Assembly (NCBI GenBank): GCA_038744685.1
Contig: JBCDMB010000004.1
Coordinates: forward strand, 124,001-188,000
Direction: 5' to 3'
Origin: Verrucomicrobiota bacterium
Lineage (GTDB): Bacteria > Verrucomicrobiota > Verrucomicrobiia > Opitutales > Puniceicoccaceae
Length of the DNA stretch: 64,000 bases
Program-made: the position numbers and the translations under genes
Shown here: one piece after another, positions 16,923 to 26,621 of the stretch
Layout of the letters: each line of letters opens with the position of its first letter
How positions within the stretch are numbered: position 1 is the stretch's first letter
Notes under the pieces: model-generated
Seen by the model: only the letters and a program-made list of their open reading frames with translations
Database searches by the model: none
Told to the model about the DNA's origin: nothing

Positions 16923-17618
16923 ATGAATCACTACCCTAAAATCTCTACACTCGTTCTTTCCGTCGGTTCTGTCCTCTTCATTCAAGCGGCAAGCGCTTCT
17001 ACGTTGATCTTTACTGAGGGGTTTAATTCAGGCTTTTCTAGTCCTTACTCCGATGGTTTTGGAATTCGATATGGGATTACTGCTCCAGGCATCGTTTTAA
17101 GCCCCAATAGCGGCACGGTTGCAACTGAAGGCGACGCGTTTGCAGGTATGAACTCGAGCCAGACGAACACTACCCCCACAGTCATTTCAGGCATGGATAT
17201 AGACCTTGGAACGGTCACTGAAGAAGGAACGACTTACATTTTCACAGGGGAGTTTGGATGGCGCTTCGGTTCGGTGGCGGCAGCCAGCGATTTGGCCTTT
17301 AATAATGGCCAGACCGGCTTCCGTATTGGCACCGATACGAAGAAGGATGGCGTCGTGGCCGTGAACTTTGGAGAGGATTTCACAGCAGGCGTGTTCAACC
17401 AGGTGTCGTTTTCCTACACGACCGTCATCGGCGATGTGGGTCAGGATCTGGGTCTTCGGATCAGGCTCCAAGACAATGGCGCTGTGTCGGGACTGACACA
17501 ATTGCTTACAGATAACTGGCAAGTGACTTCGATTCCTGAGCCCTCGGCTGGCGGCGCCCTCATCGGCATTGGCTCGTTGGCACTCTTGACCTTACGGAGG
17601 CACAGGATCAGGACGTAG
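16923..17618 (+). CDS. PEP-CTERM protein sharing a module with the sulfatase at 29011
   Basis: 231 residues: signal peptide to about residue 25 (SVLFIQAASA), a beta-rich module (residues about 28-200), and a textbook PEP-CTERM tail (SIPEPSAGGALIGIGSLALL, then RRHRIRT). The module is clearly related to the last 170 residues of the sulfatase at 29011-31431: both have F-EGFNS-FS-PY, the block GMD-DLGTV, TYIFTG-FGWR-G-V-AA-DL, and SGLTQLL-D-W. It may be a lectin-like sugar-binding domain (inference). This copy carries the surface sorting signal, the sulfatase copy does not. An exosortase must be supplied from elsewhere. Confidence 0.8.
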   Translation: MNHYPKISTLVLSVGSVLFIQAASASTLIFTEGFNSGFSSPYSDGFGIRYGITAPGIVLSPNSGTVATEGDAFAGMNSSQTNTTPTVISGMDIDLGTVTEEGTTYIFTGEFGWRFGSVAAASDLAFNNGQTGFRIGTDTKKDGVVAVNFGEDFTAGVFNQVSFSYTTVIGDVGQDLGLRIRLQDNGAVSGLTQLLTDNWQVTSIPEPSAGGALIGIGSLALLTLRRHRIRT

Positions 17619-17631
17619 CAGCCGAACCCCT

Positions 17632-17697
17632 CGCTTGACGACAAATCTTTGGATGCCGGTTGAATCGTTCGATATTTGTCGGTTTGTCGTCAAAGCG
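17632..17697. terminator. Long-arm inverted repeat after the PEP-CTERM gene
   Basis: CGCTTGACGACAAA (17632-17645) pairs with TTTGTCGTCAAAGCG (17683-17697), 14 pairs with one bulged A, enclosing a 37-nt loop, 13 bases after the stop codon. No T-run follows, so a factor-independent terminator is uncertain; it may instead stabilise the transcript end. Confidence 0.4.
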
Positions 17698-18074
17698 GGT
17701 GGTGTTGGAGTTGATCCTGATCTCAATCATCTTCGATATCGGCCGACGGTCTTGTCTGCGGAGCCACTTTGCCTTGTGCTTCTGCACAAACCTGAGCTTC
17801 GCTACCTTTTAATTAATGGTGTCGTTTGATTCTTGCCGAGAACGAGCTGATCCTGACAACAGGGGTTCTTCGAACGTTCTTGTCGGTTTTACGACTTCGT
17901 GCTACCCGCATTGCAGTGCCGCCCAGGCTCTTCAACGTCTTATCTACTGATTCAAGGTTCTGGATAACGTCTCTCATCACTGACTCTAAGACGACCGTGC
18001 CAGATCACTAAGTGTTAATTCTCAACGGAGCTATGATTCTGCAGAGATTTGTTCGGTTTCAATTTTGATCTAAG
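17698..18074. other. Intergenic region, no gene supported
   Basis: Upstream region of the first sulfatase gene. Two 60-codon frames occur but lack domains or start signals. None of the TGGCA-type operator motif found before other island genes is seen here. Confidence 0.4.
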
Positions 18075-19505
18075 ATGAGATTTGCTCCCAGCATTTTCCT
18101 GGTCTTCGGAGTTTTTGTGGACGCCGTTGTCTGTTTTGCAGACGAGCGGCCACCGAACATTCTCTTTGTCATGGTCGATGACCTGGGTGCACGAGACTTG
18201 GGATGTTACGGAAGTGACTATTATCGCACACCAAATTTGGATGATCTGGCTGCGGAAGGGATACGCTTCACGCGGGCGTACTCGGCTGCGAGTGTGTGTT
18301 CACCGACGCGCGCTTCAGTTCTTACAGGACGCTATCCGCATCGTATTCATCTAACGGATGCCTTGCCTTGGGATCGCTTACACGAAAATCCAAAGATGGT
18401 GCCGCCGAATCATATCAAGGAGCTGCCACAGGAACTGCCGACTTTTGCGAACGCTTTGCAGGAAGCTGGTTATCGAACTGCGTTGTTTGGTAAGTGGCAC
18501 TTGGGGAACGAATGGCAGTTTTTCTCCGAAGGTAAGCACCTTGAGTATGGTTTCGACGTTGCGGCGGATTGCTCGGGAAGGGAGAAGATGCGTGACAAGG
18601 GGGTAGATGAACTGACCCGTTTTGCTGTCGAGTTTATCCAGGAAAACAAAGACAATCCATTCCTGCTATGCTTGATGCATCATGTTCCTCATGTGCCGGT
18701 GGCCAGCCCTCCAGAAGCGGAGGCGATATACGATGGTGTTGTGAAGGGGCGCTTCCAGAAAAATCAAGGATACGCTGGTATGGTTTCGCATCTGGACCAG
18801 TCGATCCAAACTCTTCTGGATGAGCTGGTCGCACTAGGATTGGAAGATGATACTATGGTAGTGTTCACCTCCGACAATGGTGGCCTGATGAATCTAACCA
18901 GTAACCAGCCGTGGCGTGGAGGTAAGGGTAATTTGTACGAGGGTGGACTGAGAGTCCCTTTAATTATCCGTTGGCCCGGGAACGTTTCGCCCGGGAGCGT
19001 TAGTGAATCGATGGTGATGAGCTCTGATTTTTTCCCAACTTTTCGTGAGGTGGCTGGGTTGCCGCCTATGCCGGATGCGCATGTGGATGGTTCCAGTCTT
19101 ATGCCAATTTTGAGGGGGGATAGCGTGCCACCTCGGACTTTGTATTGGCACTTTCCTCATCGCAACGGGCCGTCGTCCGCTATGATTGAAGGTGACTGGA
19201 AATTGGTGCATAAGATCGTTTCGGATCAATATGAGTTATTCGACTTGGAGGCCGATCCAGCAGAGAGTAATAATGTTGCTCGGACTCATCCAGAGGAAGT
19301 AGAGCGGTTGGCAAATAGGCTCCAAGGTCACTTGCAATCATCTTCGGCACAGCTCATGCGGCCTAATCCAGATTGGGATCCTGATCTTCCGATTGGAAAG
19401 GTTAGGAATTTTGGGATTTTCTATCCAGCGGGGGGGGGAACTTATCAAGTGGTCGATGAGCCGCTTCCCAAATGGTTTGATCCTCCAAACGAACCGGATG
19501 AATAG
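18075..19505 (+). CDS. Exported sulfatase, Cys-type (S1 family)
   Basis: 476 residues with a signal peptide (IFLVFGVFVDAVVCFA). The alkaline-phosphatase fold metal site opens with PNILFVMVDDLG, and the formylglycine motif is VCSPTRASVLTGRYPHR, a Cys-type C-x-P-x-R needing modification by a maturase not present in the window. Further active-site blocks are GKWHLG, the FTSDNGG metal site and EGGLRVPLIIRWPG. It would remove sulfate esters from a polysaccharide in the periplasm or outside. The best family is the arylsulfatase A-like branch of S1; the sugar and position are unknown. A homopolymer of nine G lies near the 3' end (19431-19439). Confidence 0.93.
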   Translation: MRFAPSIFLVFGVFVDAVVCFADERPPNILFVMVDDLGARDLGCYGSDYYRTPNLDDLAAEGIRFTRAYSAASVCSPTRASVLTGRYPHRIHLTDALPWDRLHENPKMVPPNHIKELPQELPTFANALQEAGYRTALFGKWHLGNEWQFFSEGKHLEYGFDVAADCSGREKMRDKGVDELTRFAVEFIQENKDNPFLLCLMHHVPHVPVASPPEAEAIYDGVVKGRFQKNQGYAGMVSHLDQSIQTLLDELVALGLEDDTMVVFTSDNGGLMNLTSNQPWRGGKGNLYEGGLRVPLIIRWPGNVSPGSVSESMVMSSDFFPTFREVAGLPPMPDAHVDGSSLMPILRGDSVPPRTLYWHFPHRNGPSSAMIEGDWKLVHKIVSDQYELFDLEADPAESNNVARTHPEEVERLANRLQGHLQSSSAQLMRPNPDWDPDLPIGKVRNFGIFYPAGGGTYQVVDEPLPKWFDPPNEPDE

Positions 19506-19855
19506 GGAACAAGATTCACCAAAACTCGAAGATATCACTATCTTTACTGTCCCCGTTTTGCTCTGTGTCAGCAGCTTCAAGATCTTTCTACAGACCATCA
19601 AGGGCCGTGCCGTCCTAACAGACAAGGTTCGGTTCATTCAAATTCAGAGGGCCCGCTGATGATTGGGAGAACGCCTGCGTCTGCGTTTGAGCCAATCTAC
19701 TCGGGGTAAGTAACCTCTCTCCCACATACTGAAAGCGTGTGGAATTTTTTGGCACAGCGATGCTAGATTTTGGCATGTAGGTGCGGGCAAAAAGTAGCTC
19801 GATATGGTAGATTTTCCTGCGCTGTTGCGTTATATTTTCATAGTACTCCGGAAGA
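19506..19855. other. Intergenic region carrying one operator motif
   Basis: 350 bases between the sulfatase and the pilin-like gene. It holds the operator-like motif at 19750-19775 and a TATATT box near 19831. No gene seen. Confidence 0.5.
19750..19775 (+). promoter_or_regulatory. Island operator motif, site 1
   Basis: TGGCA (19750), TGCTA (19761) and TGGCA (19771): three half-sites about one helical turn apart, the pattern shared with four other island promoters. It lies 80 bases before the pilin-like gene at 19856. The spacing suits tandem-helix AraC-type regulators. Confidence 0.65.
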
Positions 19856-20530
19856 ATGAAAGCCCCGAATAAAAAAGCATTTACTGTCATCGAGCTCCTA
19901 ACAGTGATAGCCGTGATCGCGGTTATCGGTGCGATCCTTATCCCTATTGTTGGTCGTTCCCGTGACTCCGCGAATCAGGCAAAGAGTGTTGCCAACCTCA
20001 GGCAAATTGGACTGGCAATACAAAGCTACGTAAATGACAATGGTGGGAAGTACCCCGAAGCGTGGCACTACGGAGACAAAGGCAAGCCGTGGTGCCGGGC
20101 AATTGAACCTTACGTTGGAATGGAAAGCGATGGCACGAAGCCCAACAACCTGTTTCGTTGTCCAGCGCTTGAAGAGGATCAGCACCATGGCTGGTCTGAC
20201 TATGGTTACAATGAGAATCTTGGAGTGGGTAAGCCCGATGATCGTGGCGTATCGGCGAGCGCCGCGAATATTCTAGAGCCGTCAAAGACCGTTTTAGTTG
20301 GTGATGCCGCGAATTTGGAAACCGGACAAGGCGCGTGGGTCTACCAAGCCTTGCAGTATGCTCGTGGTTGGCAAACAACCAACAATGTGCCTCATTTCCG
20401 TCATAACGGGATGGCAAATTTCGTGTTTCTCGACAACCATGCAGAGAGCTTGACGCAAGAGGAAGTTGAGCTCCGCAGGGAAGAAATGTTTGGCACCGAT
20501 CGTTTCTACGGCCCTGGGATCGGATTCTAG
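19856..20530 (+). CDS. Prepilin-like protein (type II secretion/DUF1559-like pseudopilin)
   Basis: 224 residues. The N-terminus is a prepilin cleavage and methylation signal: a short basic leader, then FTVIELLTVIAVIAVIGAILIP. The rest is a small globular head with the HxG-type ending usual in PVC pseudopilins (PHFRHNGMANFVFLDNHAESL). Such proteins are abundant in Verrucomicrobiota and Planctomycetota, often beside sulfatases, and are thought to form short periplasmic fibres or substrate-handling structures; the true role is unknown. It is preceded by the island operator motif. Confidence 0.88.
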   Translation: MKAPNKKAFTVIELLTVIAVIAVIGAILIPIVGRSRDSANQAKSVANLRQIGLAIQSYVNDNGGKYPEAWHYGDKGKPWCRAIEPYVGMESDGTKPNNLFRCPALEEDQHHGWSDYGYNENLGVGKPDDRGVSASAANILEPSKTVLVGDAANLETGQGAWVYQALQYARGWQTTNNVPHFRHNGMANFVFLDNHAESLTQEEVELRREEMFGTDRFYGPGIGF

Positions 20531-20647
20531 CCTGGTTTATTCAGCGGCTCTGCTAAAGCGGGAGTGTCTGTGTCTGAGGGCGATCAGAACAGAAGGGTTC
20601 ATCCTTTCGCTGGCTTTAATCTAATTATCGCTTCGAGCGCTGTTTTT

Positions 20648-20673
20648 TGGCAGGTTTTTGCTGTTTTCTGGCA
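20648..20673 (+). promoter_or_regulatory. Island operator motif, site 2
   Basis: TGGCA (20648), TGCTG (20659), TGGCA (20669), 69 bases before the giant gene at 20743; a TATATT box follows at 20705. Half-site spacing is identical to the other four sites. Confidence 0.65.
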
Positions 20674-20742
20674 CGGGTGTTCTAGCTGCTACCGAAATGG
20701 TGAGTATATTAGGCTAGAGGCAATAACGGAGTTCAACAATCG

Positions 20743-23700
20743 ATGAAGCATGTTCTTCGCTGGCCAAGAGACTGCCACCCAATAACCCGACGAAAACAAA
20801 TCGTGTCTAAAGTATTTGCCCACTTCTTTGGTACTTGGAAAAGCTGGATCTCCTGCCGTCTCTTTCTAGTGCTTAGCTGCCTCTTTGTGGCAAGCACTCT
20901 TCAAGCAGTTAACTGGCTTGGTCTGGAGGATAGTTCATGGGACAATAATGCGAACTGGCAGGGTGACGTGCCAGCATCCACAGCTGAGAGCGCATTTATT
21001 CAATTGACGGCTAACGACCCGGTAATTAGCAGCGGCAATCAGGTGTGTAATGACATTTTACTGCCGGCTGGGTGGCAGGGTGAAGGTGCGGCTTCGCTCA
21101 CGATTACTGGAGGCTCACTCAATGCGCGTAACATTTTCTGCGGGTCAACCAGCCCGGTTGCGCACACTGGGGTCTTAGTCGTTACTGGCGGTTCGGTCAA
21201 TCTAACTAGAGAGCTGTTTGTCGGTCATACGAGTGAGGGTGGTATTTTGGAAGTTTCAGGTGGAGATGTCACCATTGCATCGGGTTTAAGAATCGCTTTC
21301 ACGGACAGTGCTTATGGTCAGGTTACCCTGACTGGCGGCAGTGTTACGTGTTCTATCTTGACGATTGGTGCGAATGGTCTGCTGGACATTGCTGGCGGGC
21401 AGTTGACGATCACTAATCTCTCAGCGCGTATGGCGGTGCGGCTGCTGGTGGATCAGGGGAAAATCACTGCTTATGGCGGGCAGGGGAGATTGGTGTTCGG
21501 CAGCTCGGGAACGGACCTGGTATTGACAGCATACCGCATGGACGAGCTGGCACATGCGCCCAGTCCGGCAGATCTGGCTACGCAAATTGCCTCCGGTTTT
21601 TCTGCGCAGCTCTCGTGGACTCCGAGCGGCAGTGCTCTCAGTCACGACATCTACTTCAGTGCGGTTGCTGATGAGGTGATTGAGGGAGATCAGAACTCGC
21701 CGGCGTTCCAGGGTAACCAGCAGGAAACGACTTTTGATACGCCGGTATTGGAACCCAATACCGTTTATTATTGGCGGGTTGATGAGGTGACTGCCTCGAA
21801 TACGAATCCGGGAGAGGTGTGGAGTTTTCGCACGGATAACCCCGGTATAATCCGCCCGACCATTGGCGTCATTCGTTGGGATATGTATTCCGGTATGGCA
21901 GCGACGCAGCAGCAGGAGCTGGGCTACCTTCCCGGAGGTCAAGGATTTCTAGCCCCGGAAAAATGGAATTGGCGTGCACCGTTTTTCTGTCGCTACGTGG
22001 AGGATGTGCCGGAGATCGACCACGTTGCCAATGGTGCAACCGGACCGCTTTGGTTTAATTCGGAGGAGGACTTTTCACTCACGCGGGAGGTTACGGATCA
22101 GGAGATTGCTTTTGCGGGAACTGCCGGTGCTGGGCTCGATTACTGGATTTTTGGAACTGCACCCGCATCGGCCGGGGGTAATGGCTGGGGCCTCCACTGG
22201 AACCTCGATGCGTTGCTGCAGAGCGAGCGCCGCCAGGAAATCAATTATGCGATGATGTATCGGCTCGATCCGATCGATGACGTGCCGGAACTCGAAATGG
22301 CGATCGCAGAATTCGTCTGGCATGCAAAGCAATCGAATTATCAGACCGTGCTAAACGGTCGGCCTATTTTCTACTTTCTGAATTATAAGGATTTATCTCA
22401 GACATTTGGTGATCCAGCGGACGGCTCCAGCGTCGACGGACTCGCAATGGCTCTGCAGACCATTCGTGATCGGTTTGCTGCCGCCGGTCTTCCCAACCCT
22501 TACCTGGTAGCAAGTGCGGTACCAGCACATGCGCGAACTGAAGGGAATTGGATTGATGGCGGAGGATTCGATGCGGGGAATGATTACCGTGGTGCTTACG
22601 GCGGTACGACTGCTCCAGGCACATCTTTTGACGAATTAGGTGGCAATATTGAGCCATTTTGGAATTTGAATGGAACTGGCCTTTCTGCTGCGCTGGTTCC
22701 AGCAGCACCCTGTGGTGGAAACAACCTGCCTCGCTGGGAAAAAGGAACGGGTGGTGATTTTCATTATCAGGAGCCTGAGCCGGGAGATTTGACGAATTTG
22801 ATGAACCGCGTGATGAATTACATCGTCGAGAATCAAGTCGAGTGTGAAGCCAACACCTTTACGATGTACTCATGGAACGAGCACTCGGAAGGTGGCTTTC
22901 TTTGTCCATTAATTGGCGAACCACCCGAGTACATCCCGGTCACGTGGCGGTTAGATGAAGTAGGTGCTGCAGTTAACGCATATGAACCTCCTTCAGAGCC
23001 AGCGCTAGTGATGGTGCGGGCAGACGGAGTAGTGTTTTATACGGGAACCAGCACTTTCGAGCCCGTCTTGGCACTCGATCTAACCTCGGGTAGTGAGCTG
23101 GTGGTTGCTGCTGCTGCGGATGATCGTTATGTCTATGCATTGCTGGATAACGGTGATGTGGTGCGAGCCAACCTGCTCAATGGATATTTTAAAAATACAC
23201 GGGTGCTTGGCTCCTTCAGTAGCGTTACTACCGAGCTGGTAGGGTTAGATGTGAAAAATGGCGTAGTGACGGTCGTGGATGTTGAGGGCAATGTATACCA
23301 GGACTTCGATCCAGTTCCTTTTGCTGTATTAACCGGTTCAAGCTTTCGGGATTTTGCGATGCAGTCACCTACGGCATTCAGAGCGCTTTATGCTAGTGAC
23401 GGGACTCGTGCGTGGACGAGAGATGAATCTGATACATTCGTCAACTTCAGCAATAACAGCATCGGTACCGCGATTAGTAGTGAGGCCGGCAGTGGTTATT
23501 ATCTCATTAGATCCGATGGTTTAGCTTATGGTCCTGATAGTGGCTCCGTATACCAGGGTAACTTTGAGGGCGCCACAACCGATCTAACGGTTTTGGATTC
23601 TGGTGACATATATGCCATAGGCCAAGACGGACTGGTCATGCGACCACTGAGTGCTGGGAGTGTTACACCTTCGGAATGGTTTTTAGAGGTTGATGGATTG

Positions 23701-26550
23701 GTAGTGATGGAGGCGGAGCATTTCTCTAGCCAGAATCCGGGCACCAATGCCGCATCCGGCAGCACATGGACCACGACCACGTCCGAGGCTGGTTTTTCAG
23801 GCGACGCGGCGCTTGAAGTTACACCTAATGCCCAGGTCAATGTTCTAGATAGCGATGACGGCCCGCGGCTGGACTATGCCATTAATTTTCAGACGGCAGG
23901 CACCTATTATGTTTGGATTCGCACTTTAGGTCCTTCCGCACAAGACAATTCGCTCCATGCTGGCCTGGATGGTGTGATTGCTTCTACTGGTGGCAACGGA
24001 CTGGTTTCGAGTCGCCGCTGGGAATGGGTTAACGCTGTCAAAGCTAACTCCCTTACGCTGCAGGTTGATGCTCCCGGAGTTCACACCTTCAATGTGTGGA
24101 TGCGCGAAGACGGCACGCTCTTCGATAAGGCGATCTTGACTACGGATCCTAATTTTACACCGAGTTCGCAAGGACCGCCCGAAAGTGTTTTGCAGGATAG
24201 TAATATCGGGCAGGAAGAGAATGCGGGCGAGAAAGCGACCACTACGTTCGGGATAGCAGATTCAGGATCTTCCAGCTTTGTCGCGATTGATTGGCTCAAT
24301 GTCACGGCGTATGATGCCTTTGCGACACGTCCAAATATAATTGTCATACTCACAGATGACCATGGATATACCGACTTGGGTGTGCACGGTATCGATGCCA
24401 ACGTCGATACACCGGCAATGGATACGTTAATCAATAACGGTGCGTTGATGAGGCAGGGCTATTCCTCATCACCACAGTGTTCACCATCGCGGGCAGGTTT
24501 ATTGACTGGGCGTTATCAGAATCGTTTCGGACTCCGCACTAATAACGATCTTCCTTTGCCACTCACCGAAACGCTAAATGCCGAGCGAATTGGAGCAGCG
24601 GGTTACGTTACAGGGTTTGTAGGCAAGTGGCATGTGAGTGAGCCGGAAACGATTTATCCTCGACCAGACTCAGCATATGAACCCTCGCAACGCGGGTTTG
24701 AGGACTATTGGATCGGTAAGCGCAATCCGTATACGGCTAACTTTAATCTATCCGGGCAAAGCGTTGCACACCAGGTCATTAATGATTCACGAAACCGAGT
24801 TATTGTGCAGGGTGAAGCAGCAGAAGCATTTATTGAACGGAACGCCACGGATCCGTTTTATCTGCATTTGGCATTCTTTGGTCCACATGTTCCCAGAATT
24901 GATCTTACCGATCCATATTACACAAACTTCCCTGAGTTAGACTACCCCAACTATAGCGACGAACTCGACGATGTGCGGCGACAGGGTTTGGCAATGATTA
25001 AGGCGATAGATGATGCTGTCGATGGTATTATGCAAAAGCTCCGTGAACTGGGCATTGAGGAGGACACGTTAATTCTCTTTGCCAGTGATAATGGAGGTAA
25101 TCCTAAGTTCTTTGATGCAATACCAGGAACCGAGACGATCGAGAAGTGGACAGGATCTGAAAATATCCCTCGTCGGGGTGAAAAGGGCACCCTCTGGGAG
25201 GGGGGTATTAACGTGCCGATGTGGGCATATTGGAAAGGCGTGATTCCGGCTGGACAAGTGATCAATGAACCGGTGATAACGCTCGATTTTGCAACAACAG
25301 CCCTGAAGCTGGCTGGTGGAGTTGTTCCATCAAGTTACGATGGGGTAGATCTGATGCCACGCTTGTCGGGCCAGGTGCCATCTATTGCCCGCAGCGAACC
25401 GCTTTTCTGGGATTTCGGAAATGAAGGTGATGGTGAGCTTGCCATTCGCAAGGGTGACTGGAAGATGAGACGTTCCGGTGCGGGAGACTTTCTGTTCAAC
25501 ATCACCGAGGATCCCAATGAGTTAACCAACCTAGTCCATCTTCATCCGGAGATTCAGGCAGAACTTGAGGGTGATTTGGTTGCCTGGCAAGGTTCATTGC
25601 CTGCCGAAGGCCGTGCCTTTATGGGCGATACCCTCGGTGATTTGAATTACATCACCGGAGCGCCGGACGGGGCGAATGTTGATACACGTTATCTTTTGCC
25701 GTCTCAGGCATATCCGGCGGCGATTGCTTCGCCCGGTGCTCCGGATAGTAGTGATTCCGATGGGGATGGTATGAAGGACGTAGATGAGCTTGCATCCGGA
25801 CGAAATCCTAACCATGCGGGTGATTTGGCCTTTCAGTTCAACCAACCAGGGGACTTCAGATATTATTCCGAGGGTGATTTTGAGGGCTGGAAGCCCTCTG
25901 GTGTTACAGATCCAGCGGTTGTGAATGGTACTCTTACAGGACAGGCAGAATCAGACAGTCGTTTAATTCATAGCAGTCTTGGGTTCTCGGCCGATGAGGT
26001 ATCCTATCTTGTGGTGCGCATTCGCTCTCCCCAAGCGACTGCATTCCGACTCTATTGGGCGCACTTGGGAGATGATACGTTTGCAGGCTCCCGATTATTT
26101 TATACGACGTATAATAGCGGTCGGACAGAAACCATTGTCATTCCGATGGCAGGCCATGCAGAATGGGATGGGCAGACGATTACTCAACTCAGGATCAATC
26201 CGGTGGATGTTACCACCGAATTTGAAATTGATTATATTGCGGCTTCTGACGGGGACCTGGATGGCGACGGTTGGAGCGATACTGAAGAAGCAACTGCAGG
26301 CACCGATGCAGGCCGTGCCGATTCTGTGTTTACACTGGTGCCTTCGGCATCGGAATCTCCATCTAGTGCTTTTCAATGGCAGGGAAGAGCTGGGCGAAGT
26401 TATATAATCTGGTATTCGACTACATTGAGTCCTACGGATTGGAGTGTGTATGAGACCATTGAAGCATTAGCGAATGATCAAATTCTCGAGTTACCGATTT
26501 TGCCATCTGAGCCGAGGGCATTCTTCCGCGTTGAAGTAAGGTATCCCTAA
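20743..26550 (+). CDS. Giant exported WbsX-like hydrolase / CBM / sulfatase fusion
   Basis: 1935 residues. A basic leader and hydrophobic segment (about 38-56) suggest export. Domains in order: beta-helix-like repeats rich in TGGS (about 60-235); Fn3-like segment (275-368); WbsX/GH99-like barrel (370-745, with the YSWNEHSEGG block matching NAWNEWTEGS of the protein at 43859); beta-propeller-like region (750-980); carbohydrate-binding module opening VVMEAEHFS (985-1145); a full Cys-type sulfatase (1196-1625) with PNIIVILTDDHG, QCSPSRAGLLTGRY (Cys1246), GKWH and FASDNGG; then thrombospondin-3-like calcium repeats (DSDGDGMKDVDE near 1670, DLDGDGWSDTEE near 1839) around another beta domain. Combining glycosidase, binding and desulfation in one chain is unusual. 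It stands alone after operator site 2. Confidence 0.85.
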   Translation: MKHVLRWPRDCHPITRRKQIVSKVFAHFFGTWKSWISCRLFLVLSCLFVASTLQAVNWLGLEDSSWDNNANWQGDVPASTAESAFIQLTANDPVISSGNQVCNDILLPAGWQGEGAASLTITGGSLNARNIFCGSTSPVAHTGVLVVTGGSVNLTRELFVGHTSEGGILEVSGGDVTIASGLRIAFTDSAYGQVTLTGGSVTCSILTIGANGLLDIAGGQLTITNLSARMAVRLLVDQGKITAYGGQGRLVFGSSGTDLVLTAYRMDELAHAPSPADLATQIASGFSAQLSWTPSGSALSHDIYFSAVADEVIEGDQNSPAFQGNQQETTFDTPVLEPNTVYYWRVDEVTASNTNPGEVWSFRTDNPGIIRPTIGVIRWDMYSGMAATQQQELGYLPGGQGFLAPEKWNWRAPFFCRYVEDVPEIDHVANGATGPLWFNSEEDFSLTREVTDQEIAFAGTAGAGLDYWIFGTAPASAGGNGWGLHWNLDALLQSERRQEINYAMMYRLDPIDDVPELEMAIAEFVWHAKQSNYQTVLNGRPIFYFLNYKDLSQTFGDPADGSSVDGLAMALQTIRDRFAAAGLPNPYLVASAVPAHARTEGNWIDGGGFDAGNDYRGAYGGTTAPGTSFDELGGNIEPFWNLNGTGLSAALVPAAPCGGNNLPRWEKGTGGDFHYQEPEPGDLTNLMNRVMNYIVENQVECEANTFTMYSWNEHSEGGFLCPLIGEPPEYIPVTWRLDEVGAAVNAYEPPSEPALVMVRADGVVFYTGTSTFEPVLALDLTSGSELVVAAAADDRYVYALLDNGDVVRANLLNGYFKNTRVLGSFSSVTTELVGLDVKNGVVTVVDVEGNVYQDFDPVPFAVLTGSSFRDFAMQSPTAFRALYASDGTRAWTRDESDTFVNFSNNSIGTAISSEAGSGYYLIRSDGLAYGPDSGSVYQGNFEGATTDLTVLDSGDIYAIGQDGLVMRPLSAGSVTPSEWFLEVDGLVVMEAEHFSSQNPGTNAASGSTWTTTTSEAGFSGDAALEVTPNAQVNVLDSDDGPRLDYAINFQTAGTYYVWIRTLGPSAQDNSLHAGLDGVIASTGGNGLVSSRRWEWVNAVKANSLTLQVDAPGVHTFNVWMREDGTLFDKAILTTDPNFTPSSQGPPESVLQDSNIGQEENAGEKATTTFGIADSGSSSFVAIDWLNVTAYDAFATRPNIIVILTDDHGYTDLGVHGIDANVDTPAMDTLINNGALMRQGYSSSPQCSPSRAGLLTGRYQNRFGLRTNNDLPLPLTETLNAERIGAAGYVTGFVGKWHVSEPETIYPRPDSAYEPSQRGFEDYWIGKRNPYTANFNLSGQSVAHQVINDSRNRVIVQGEAAEAFIERNATDPFYLHLAFFGPHVPRIDLTDPYYTNFPELDYPNYSDELDDVRRQGLAMIKAIDDAVDGIMQKLRELGIEEDTLILFASDNGGNPKFFDAIPGTETIEKWTGSENIPRRGEKGTLWEGGINVPMWAYWKGVIPAGQVINEPVITLDFATTALKLAGGVVPSSYDGVDLMPRLSGQVPSIARSEPLFWDFGNEGDGELAIRKGDWKMRRSGAGDFLFNITEDPNELTNLVHLHPEIQAELEGDLVAWQGSLPAEGRAFMGDTLGDLNYITGAPDGANVDTRYLLPSQAYPAAIASPGAPDSSDSDGDGMKDVDELASGRNPNHAGDLAFQFNQPGDFRYYSEGDFEGWKPSGVTDPAVVNGTLTGQAESDSRLIHSSLGFSADEVSYLVVRIRSPQATAFRLYWAHLGDDTFAGSRLFYTTYNSGRTETIVIPMAGHAEWDGQTITQLRINPVDVTTEFEIDYIAASDGDLDGDGWSDTEEATAGTDAGRADSVFTLVPSASESPSSAFQWQGRAGRSYIIWYSTTLSPTDWSVYETIEALANDQILELPILPSEPRAFFRVEVRYP

Positions 26551-26567
26551 ACGTTTACGCTTCTTTT

Positions 26568-26593
26568 TGGCATTAACGTGCTACTTTATGGCA
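26568..26593 (+). promoter_or_regulatory. Island operator motif, site 3
   Basis: TGGCA (26568), TGCTA (26579), TGGCA (26589), 28 bases before the GH106-like gene at 26622; a further TGGCA lies at 26603. It heads the longest operon of the island (26622-38964). Confidence 0.65.
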
Positions 26594-26621
26594 GCAAAGG
26601 AATGGCAGCCAGACTTTAAAG

